This document shows, piece after piece, positions 58,697 through 64,000 of a stretch of DNA of 64,000 nucleotides. Every line of letters starts with the position of its first letter. Position 1 is the stretch's first letter. The stretch is taken from positions 6,207,001 to 6,271,000 of the forward strand of contig NC_021237.1 of the NCBI RefSeq assembly GCF_000397205.1, written 5' to 3'. The notes under the pieces are model-generated. The model was given only the letters and a program-made list of their open reading frames with translations, did not search any database and had not been told where the DNA came from. The position numbers were made by a program, and so were the translations under genes. Source of the stretch: Pseudomonas protegens CHA0. Its GTDB lineage: Bacteria > Pseudomonadota > Gammaproteobacteria > Pseudomonadales > Pseudomonadaceae.

Positions 58697-59422
58697 TCAA
58701 CGTAAGGTCGCATGTGGCCCGGAAAGGTAATCCAGCACCCGGAACAGAGTGGGTGCCAAACCACTGCAATGCGGGATTCCGGCGAGAATCGCCTGTTGAT
58801 CCTCGACGCTATCGGGCTCGGCGCTGTGTTCAGCGCTCAGCCAACCGTTGGGGCGCGCCTGCAAAAGTGCCTCGATGCTGTGCAGGTCGCTCTGCAACAG
58901 GCATTGCAAGCCGATGGCCCGCTCCTGCCAGATAAAGCCCTGTTGATCGCAGGCCGCCGAGCGATAGAGCGGCAACGCGCCCTTGGGCAGATCGAAGCTT
59001 TCGCCGTGCCAATGAAAGGCCATCAGACGTTCCGGCAAGGCCAGCCCCAGAGGCGAGTCCTGGGCATTGGGGTACTTTTCCACAGGCCACCAGCCAATCT
59101 CCCGCGCTGCACTGGGGCGAACCTGCGCCCCCAGCGCCTGCGCCAGGAGCTGGCCACCCAGGCCGATGCCCAGCACGCGCTTGCCGGCAGACAGGGCCTT
59201 GCGCAACAGGCGTTTTTCCGCAGCCAGCCACGGAGTCTGGGCCTCGTCGTGCACACTCATGGGCCCACCCAGAGCGATCAGCAGGTCGAAACTGTCGAGC
59301 CGCGGCAAACGTGCCTGGGCGTACAGATGGCAGATGTGCACGGCGCTCGCCCGCTCCAGCAGCCACTGGTTGATCCGCCCCGGCCCGGAGGCAGGCGAAT
59401 GTTGCAGGATCAGTACACGCAT
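58697..59422 (-). CDS. Class I glutamine-amidotransferase-fold protein lacking the catalytic triad
   Basis: This 241-residue protein has the overall class I GATase plan: MRVLILQHSP start, LLIALGGPMSVHDE, a nucleophile-elbow region, AFHWHGESFDLPKGA and a final QC-motif region. The nucleophile elbow reads GIGLGGQLLA, with Gly87 where active enzymes have Cys (GICLGAQ). The usual GLQxHxE reads GLQCLLQ, so His and Glu are Leu175 and Gln177. All three triad positions are therefore replaced although the frame is intact and the rest of the fold is conserved, so it should be unable to hydrolyse glutamine. It is the last gene of a coupled operon, overlapping the aminotransferase stop by one base (TGATG). 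Confidence 0.85.
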   Translation of the reverse strand: MRVLILQHSPASGPGRINQWLLERASAVHICHLYAQARLPRLDSFDLLIALGGPMSVHDEAQTPWLAAEKRLLRKALSAGKRVLGIGLGGQLLAQALGAQVRPSAAREIGWWPVEKYPNAQDSPLGLALPERLMAFHWHGESFDLPKGALPLYRSAACDQQGFIWQERAIGLQCLLQSDLHSIEALLQARPNGWLSAEHSAEPDSVEDQQAILAGIPHCSGLAPTLFRVLDYLSGPHATLR

Positions 59423-60705
59423 CAGACGGCCACTCCCTTGCGACAGTGCAATTGCGCCGTGCGCACCCGGGAAAAAGCCCGAGCCAGGCGCAGGAGCATC
59501 TCGTCGATATTGCCTTTGCTGACACTCAATGCCGGGGTAAAACGCAGGCAGTCCGGTTGCGGCGCGCTGAGCAGCAAGCCTTCATGCAAGGCAGCCTTGA
59601 CCACCGCGTCGGCGGACTCATCCGCCAGGGTCATGCCCCAGAACAAACCCTGCCCCCGCACTTGGCCCTGGGCATACCGGCTCGCCAGGCGGGTCAGTTC
59701 CTGCCCCAGGTACTGGCCGTTATGGCGCGCCTGCTGGAGAAAGCCATGCTCCTGCAAGCTGTCCAGAACCGCCAGGCCGGCCGAGGTCATCAGCGCATTG
59801 CCATGGTGAGTGCCATCCAGCTCGCCCGCCTCGAAACAGCAGGCCTTGCCCCGTGCCAGCAACGCCGCCAGTGGCACGCCACCGCCGAGCCCCTTGCCCA
59901 GAGCGATGATGTCGGCACGCACGCCATACAGCTGTTCGGCCAGCAGGGTGCCGCAGCGGCCGATGCCAGTCTGGACCTCATCGAGAATCAGCAGGATGCC
60001 CAGTTCACGGCACAGGCGCTCGACACCCTTGAGGTAATGCTCGGTCGCCGGAATGACACCAGCCTCACTCTGGATCGGCTCCAGCATGATCGCCACGGTT
60101 TGCGCATCCACCGCCGCGTGCAAAGCCGGCAGATCGTTGAACGGCACCTGGCTGAAACCCGGCAGCCCGGGGCCGAAACGATTGCCCGGAGCGCCGCTGC
60201 CAGCCGCCGACAACGCAGCAAAGCCACGACCATGGCAGCTCTGGCTGGCAGTGATGATGCCAGCCGCGCCGCCACGATGCAGTTGCCCCCATTTACGCGC
60301 CAGCTTGATTGCGGCCTCGCAAGCTTCAGTGCCGCTGCTCAGCAGGTAGGCCTGGTCGCTGCCGGTGCTGCGGCACAGGCGATCGGCCAGCTTGAGCATG
60401 CCACGGTTGTAGAACCCGGAACCCGGGTTGATCAGCGACTGCGCCTGCTCGGCAAGCGCGGCGACCAGGACCGACGGGCTGTGGCCAAGACTGTTGGCGG
60501 CCCCGGCCTGGGTGAAGTCCAGGTAAGTACGGTCTTCACTGTCCCACAGCCAAGAGCCCTGGCCGCGCACGAAGACCGGTTGGGGACGCTGCACACTGGG
60601 CATCAGGCACTCGCTGGAAAAGGCCGGGGCCGAAGCGTTTGCATAGGGCTCGGCGGCCAAATCTTCCAGGCTCGGCACAGTGCGGCGCAGGTTGAACAGA
60701 TTCAT
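59422..60705 (-). CDS. Class III PLP-dependent aminotransferase
   Basis: This 427-residue omega-aminotransferase of the acetylornithine/GABA transaminase group has the PLP phosphate-binding LLSSGTEACEAAIKLAR, the cofactor Asp in LGILLILDEVQTGIGR and the Schiff-base lysine in DIIALGKGLGGGVPLAA. GTHHGNALMTSAGLAVL closes the active site. The substrate is not readable; ornithine, diamines or omega-amino acids such as GABA/5-aminovalerate are usual for the class. It overlaps the MOSC gene by four bases and the amidotransferase-fold gene by one, so all three proteins are made together. Confidence 0.9.
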   Translation of the reverse strand: MNLFNLRRTVPSLEDLAAEPYANASAPAFSSECLMPSVQRPQPVFVRGQGSWLWDSEDRTYLDFTQAGAANSLGHSPSVLVAALAEQAQSLINPGSGFYNRGMLKLADRLCRSTGSDQAYLLSSGTEACEAAIKLARKWGQLHRGGAAGIITASQSCHGRGFAALSAAGSGAPGNRFGPGLPGFSQVPFNDLPALHAAVDAQTVAIMLEPIQSEAGVIPATEHYLKGVERLCRELGILLILDEVQTGIGRCGTLLAEQLYGVRADIIALGKGLGGGVPLAALLARGKACCFEAGELDGTHHGNALMTSAGLAVLDSLQEHGFLQQARHNGQYLGQELTRLASRYAQGQVRGQGLFWGMTLADESADAVVKAALHEGLLLSAPQPDCLRFTPALSVSKGNIDEMLLRLARAFSRVRTAQLHCRKGVAV

Positions 60706-61400
60706 GCCCGCAGGCCCTCCAGCGGCAGCCCCAGCAGGCGCGCGGACCAGTCTTCAACCCGGCCAGTACGCATGCGCTTGATAGCGATATCACGCCAGCG
60801 CGAGGAAAGCGCCGGGCAATCAATGAGGGTTTTCAAGCCAGCATGCTCCAGAGGTTCCTGGAAAAAACAGCGCAGGGCCCAGGCCACGGTGAGGCCGGGG
60901 TAACTGCGCTGAATCAGTTCAAAGGGTTCATCCGCTTGTACGAAACCTGGCTTGAGGACCCGGTAAAACCAGCCGCAACGACCATTGTCCTGGGCCTGTT
61001 GCGGCAGATTGGCCAGGCCCCAGCGATGGCTCAGGCGATAGCAGGGCGAACGCGGCTGGCTGACCTGCAATAGCGCACCGCCCCAGCGAAACAGATCGCC
61101 CAGGCACACCTGTTCTTCGGTGAGGCCATGGGTGGACAGGTTTTCACCGAAGGCCGGCGCGCACCAGGCGAACTGTGGGTAACGTTTGCGCCAGTGGTCA
61201 TAGTGTTCAGCGGGGTAATGATGCAAGGCGCGCTCGGGACCGGTGTGAAAGCGCGGATCGCCGTGCTCATCGCTGCCCAGGCCTTGTGGCCACAACCAGA
61301 GTCGGTTGGCAACCGGGTACTTGTCAGTGTCGCTGACCAGACCCTGGCCGAGATTTTTTGCCTTGCCTATGTAAACACCATCGACGTAAACGGTATTCAT
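60702..61400 (-). CDS. MOSC-domain protein, YiiM-like
   Basis: This 232-residue protein has a MOSC beta-barrel: VDGVYIGKAKNLG, FHTGPERALHHYPAEHYDHWRKRY, FGENLSTHGLTEEQVCLGDLFRWGGALLQVSQPRSPCYRLSHRWG. The conserved Cys of MOSC domains is in RSPCYRL. YiiM-type proteins are molybdenum-cofactor dependent in E. coli, where YiiM reduces N-hydroxylated compounds such as 6-hydroxylaminopurine. It is the first gene of a three-gene coupled operon and is divergent from a LysR regulator 102 bases away. Confidence 0.88.
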   Translation of the reverse strand: MNTVYVDGVYIGKAKNLGQGLVSDTDKYPVANRLWLWPQGLGSDEHGDPRFHTGPERALHHYPAEHYDHWRKRYPQFAWCAPAFGENLSTHGLTEEQVCLGDLFRWGGALLQVSQPRSPCYRLSHRWGLANLPQQAQDNGRCGWFYRVLKPGFVQADEPFELIQRSYPGLTVAWALRCFFQEPLEHAGLKTLIDCPALSSRWRDIAIKRMRTGRVEDWSARLLGLPLEGLRA

Positions 61401-61489
61401 CGCCCTTCGTGGCCCTGTAAGCCTTGTGAATAGGCGCTAGACTAGGCCCCTCCGGGGCTTCGGGCCATTTCGTTTTTTAAGCTTTTTCG

Positions 61490-61504
61490 ATAAGAAATAC
61501 TTAT
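61490..61504. promoter_or_regulatory. Candidate LysR-type (T-N11-A) operator overlapping the regulator start codon
   Basis: ATAAG-AAATA-CTTAT is a perfect dyad containing T-N11-A, the LysR-family binding pattern. Its right arm includes the first two bases of the lysR ATG at 61503. It is placed for autorepression and lies ~90 bases from the divergent MOSC-operon start. Confidence 0.45.
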
Positions 61505-62432
61505 GGATTTTAAGCAACTGCGTTATTTCGTCGCGGTGTATGAAGAAGGTCATGTGGGACGTGCCGCCGAACGGCTGTCGATCTCGCAACCGGCGCTTTC
61601 CCAGCAGATCCGCCAGCTGGAACAGAACCTCGACGTCAGCCTGTTCGAGCGCAGCAGTAAACGCCTGTTGCCGACACTGGCGGCGCATACGCTGTACAAC
61701 CACGCCCTGCCCCTGCTCGACGGCTTGCAACAGGCCCGCGAGGCCTTGCGCAACTTCAAGGGCCAGGCGCTGCGCACCTTGGCGATCGGCGTACTGCAAA
61801 CCGTGCATACCAGCCTGGTGCCGCAGATGCTTGAGCGTGTACGCAAGGCCCAGCCCCATCTTGTGGTGCAGATCTATGAATTGACCGGCCTGGAGATCGA
61901 AAGACGCCTGCTCAATGGCTCGCTGGATATCGGCATCAGCTACTTGCCGCCACGCCAGCCAGGTCTGCATGGGGTACCGCTGTACGAAGATGAACTGACT
62001 CTGGTCATCCCGGAGCAGCATCCGCTGCGCGAGTTCAAGAAGGTCTCCATGAGCCAGGCAGCAGAGTTGCCGATGCTGTTGTTGGGAGAGGAGTTCCAGA
62101 TCCGCCAGATCTGGCAGGCTCAACTGGCCAATCTGGGGCGGCGCCCGCAGGTGCAGGCGGAGCTGAACAACATGGCCGGGATTCTCGACAGCCTGCCCCA
62201 TACACGGCTGGCCACCGTGCTTCCCGGGCGCTCCCAACAGCAGCACGGCAACAAGGAACTGTTGTGGAAACCGCTGAGCGAGCCCAGGGTGCCGCTAAAG
62301 GTGGGGTTGGTCTGCCGGGATCTGCAGCGTCAACAGGGGACGCTGGAGCTGCTGCGCAGCTTGTTGGAAGACTCGATGAATGCGCAGGAGCCGCGCCTGG
62401 GGGGAACTTCCGCCGTGGAGGTGCCGGGATAA
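61503..62432 (+). CDS. LysR-family transcriptional regulator (CynR-like)
   Basis: This 309-residue regulator begins MDFKQLRYFVAVYEEGHVGRAAERLSISQPALSQQIRQLEQNLDVSLFERSS, a standard winged helix-turn-helix. The effector domain (about 90-295) follows: LAIGVLQTVHTSLVPQML, LDIGISYLPPRQPGLHGVPLYEDELTLVIPEQHPL. The closest remembered relatives are CynR-type regulators. It is divergent from the MOSC-aminotransferase-GATase operon and probably controls it. The effector is unknown. Confidence 0.92.
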   Translation: MDFKQLRYFVAVYEEGHVGRAAERLSISQPALSQQIRQLEQNLDVSLFERSSKRLLPTLAAHTLYNHALPLLDGLQQAREALRNFKGQALRTLAIGVLQTVHTSLVPQMLERVRKAQPHLVVQIYELTGLEIERRLLNGSLDIGISYLPPRQPGLHGVPLYEDELTLVIPEQHPLREFKKVSMSQAAELPMLLLGEEFQIRQIWQAQLANLGRRPQVQAELNNMAGILDSLPHTRLATVLPGRSQQQHGNKELLWKPLSEPRVPLKVGLVCRDLQRQQGTLELLRSLLEDSMNAQEPRLGGTSAVEVPG

Positions 62433-62466
62433 GCCTGCCAAAATAAAAAACCCGGACAAAAGAAAA

Positions 62467-62487
62467 CCCCGCCGAAGCGGGGCTTTG
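62467..62487. terminator. Terminator between the LysR gene and the convergent acyl-CoA dehydrogenase gene
   Basis: CCCCGC-CGAA-GCGGGG with a stable tetraloop has AAAA before it and CTTT after it, allowing function on both strands. The ~180 bases from here to the dehydrogenase stop hold nothing else recognisable. Confidence 0.6.
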
Positions 62488-62669
62488 CAGACTGTTTCCC
62501 TGACATCCTTTTCACTCCACCATCCTGGCGGAATCCTACGTGTCCGTGTTGTTGCTTTGCGCTTCCTGCGCGACGTCCATGTGAAGTAGATTAGCTTCAG
62601 CCGTCATCTACCGATATGGACGATCAGCAGCACGTTATGTAAGAGATGACTTACAAACGCCCTTGCTGG

Positions 62670-64000
62670 TTAAAACTGCTCAGCCTGCAACAGGAACAGC
62701 GATTCGCTACCGGCCTTGACCGAGGCGCTAAGCGAGTGGATACGCGGCAGCAGGCGGGCGAAGTAGAACCGCGCCGTCCCCAGTTTGCTGGCATAGAAGT
62801 CGTCTTCCTGCTCCTTGCCCAACGCAGCCTTGGCCATCAGTGCCCACATGTAGGCGTAGGCGGTGTAGCCAAATACCTGCAGGTATTCCACCGACGCTGC
62901 CCCGATTTCGTTGGGGTTGCTGGCGGACCGGTCCAATACCCAGGCGGTCAGCTCATCCAGATTGTCCAGCGCCGCGTTCAGCGGGCGGGTGAACTCCCCC
63001 CATTGCTCATCCGCCGTAGCGGTGAAATGGCGGATCTCGTCGGCAAACAGCTTATAGAACGCACCGCCGCTCCCGACGATCTTGCGTCCCACCAGATCCA
63101 GAGCCTGGATACCGTTGGTGCCCTCGTAAATCTGGGTAATCCGTACATCGCGTACCAGTTGTTCCTGGCCCCACTCACGGATATAGCCGTGGCCGCCGAA
63201 GATCTGCTGGCCATGAACCGTGGTTTCCAGACCCAGGTCGGTCAGGAAAGCCTTGGCCACCGGGGTCAGCAAAGCCACCAGGCTTTCCGCGCGCTTGCGG
63301 GTATCCGGATCTTCGCTGAACTTGGCGGTATCCAATTGCATCGCCACATAGGTGGAAAATGCCCGGCCGCCTTCGTTTGCAGCCTTCATGGTCAGCAGCA
63401 TGCGCCGCACATCCGGGTGCACAATGATCGGGTCGGCTACCTTGTCCTTGGCTTGCGGGCCGGTAGGCGAGCGGCTCTGCAGGCGATCACGGGCATATTC
63501 AATAGCGTTCTGGTAGGAACGCTCGCCAGTGGCCAGCCCCTGGATACCTACCCCCAAACGCTCGTAGTTCATCATGGTGAACATGGCCGCCAGGCCCTTG
63601 TTCGGTTCACCCACCAGGTAACCGATGGCCTGATCGAAGTTCATCACGCACGTGGCCGAAGCCTGGATGCCCATCTTGTGCTCGATCGAACCACAGGTCA
63701 CCGGGTTGCGCTCGCCCAGGCTGCCATCGGCATTGACCATGAACTTGGGCACCAGGAACAGGGAAATACCCTTGGGACCAGCCGGCGCATCCGGCAGCTT
63801 GGCCAGCACCAGGTGAATGATGTTTTCCGTCAGGTCGTGCTCACCACCGGTAATGAAGATCTTGGTTCCGCTGATGGCATAGGAACCGTCGGCCCGAGGC
63901 TCGGCCTTGGTGCGGATAATCCCCAGATCGGTACCGGCATGGGGCTCGGTCAGGCACATGGAGCCTGCCCAGACACCGGCATACATGTTCGGCAGGTAGG
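62670..64000 (-). CDS. Acyl-CoA dehydrogenase (N-terminus beyond window)
   Basis: This is the C-terminal ~440 residues of a long-form (about 600-residue) acyl-CoA dehydrogenase; the frame runs off the window edge, so the ATG at 63986 is internal, not the start. Motifs include GSMCLTEPHAGTDLG and SYAISGTKIFITGGEHDL (FAD/substrate domain), VGIQGLATGERSYQNAIEYARDRLQ, and ITQIYEGTNGIQALDLVGRKI with the catalytic-base Glu in YEGTNGIQA. It introduces the alpha,beta double bond in fatty-acid or branched acyl-CoA breakdown, passing electrons to electron-transfer flavoprotein. The chain length specificity is not readable. Confidence 0.93.
   Translation of the reverse strand, partial: YLPNMYAGVWAGSMCLTEPHAGTDLGIIRTKAEPRADGSYAISGTKIFITGGEHDLTENIIHLVLAKLPDAPAGPKGISLFLVPKFMVNADGSLGERNPVTCGSIEHKMGIQASATCVMNFDQAIGYLVGEPNKGLAAMFTMMNYERLGVGIQGLATGERSYQNAIEYARDRLQSRSPTGPQAKDKVADPIIVHPDVRRMLLTMKAANEGGRAFSTYVAMQLDTAKFSEDPDTRKRAESLVALLTPVAKAFLTDLGLETTVHGQQIFGGHGYIREWGQEQLVRDVRITQIYEGTNGIQALDLVGRKIVGSGGAFYKLFADEIRHFTATADEQWGEFTRPLNAALDNLDELTAWVLDRSASNPNEIGAASVEYLQVFGYTAYAYMWALMAKAALGKEQEDDFYASKLGTARFYFARLLPRIHSLSASVKAGSESLFLLQAEQF

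Noticed and set aside
58428..58730. 100-codon plus-strand frame beyond the YqaE-like gene
   Set aside because: It runs through the operon terminator hairpin and into the amidotransferase gene; not coding-like.

Overview
The window is chromosomal DNA from a fluorescent-group Pseudomonas. The evidence is the high GC content, Pseudomonas-type REP repeats, and a gene order (agtSR, murU-amgK, lptD-surA-pdxA-rsmA-apaGH, glpE, prkA-yeaH-spoVR, cca, folK-folB, plsY, tsaD, rpsU-dnaG-rpoD-rmcA, tRNA) that follows, as I recall it, the PA0575-PA0606 block of P. aeruginosa. The davBA and pqq genes next to it recall P. putida. All assignments come from reading the translated sequence; no database search was run.

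Layout. (1) 1-4753: a probable sigma-54-controlled locus with two paralogous iron-dependent alcohol dehydrogenases flanking an NCS2-like permease, plus an enhancer-binding regulator. The first dehydrogenase is cut by the window edge. (2) 4835-12584: a polyamine-type ABC importer and an adjacent two-component system resembling AgtS/AgtR, known in P. aeruginosa for 5-aminovalerate and GABA uptake. (3) 12659-23956: envelope biogenesis and housekeeping genes, including peptidoglycan recycling (amgK-murU), LPS export (lptD), outer-membrane protein folding (surA), pyridoxal phosphate synthesis (pdxA), rRNA methylation (rsmA), Ap4A hydrolysis (apaH) and glpE. (4) 24256-29130: the prkA-yeaH-spoVR stress operon. 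(5) 29197-37835: cca, folate genes, plsY, tsaD and the macromolecular-synthesis genes rpsU, dnaG and rpoD. (6) 37952-41787: rmcA, a c-di-GMP enzyme, and a CAU-anticodon tRNA that looks like tRNA-Ile2.

(7) 41790-about 44040: an AT-rich insert bounded by the tRNA 3' end and a degraded copy of that end exactly 2220 bp away. It carries a lone fimbrial tip-adhesin-like gene and no chaperone, usher or integrase. (8) 44588-58204: a PQQ-dependent membrane dehydrogenase, an Lrp-type regulator, davB-davA (lysine to 5-aminovalerate) and pqqFABCDE with a coupled S9 peptidase. A PQQ enzyme and its cofactor pathway therefore sit together, and davBA makes the compound that the agt-like importer probably takes up. 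(9) 58241-62432: a YqaE-type membrane peptide and a translationally coupled MOSC-protein / aminotransferase / class I amidotransferase-fold operon, divergent from a LysR regulator. The amidotransferase-fold protein has lost all three catalytic residues. (10) 62670-64000: an acyl-CoA dehydrogenase, cut by the window edge.

The best candidates for something undescribed are the pseudo-amidotransferase operon, the tRNA-bounded orphan adhesin insert, and the sigma-54 dehydrogenase/permease locus.
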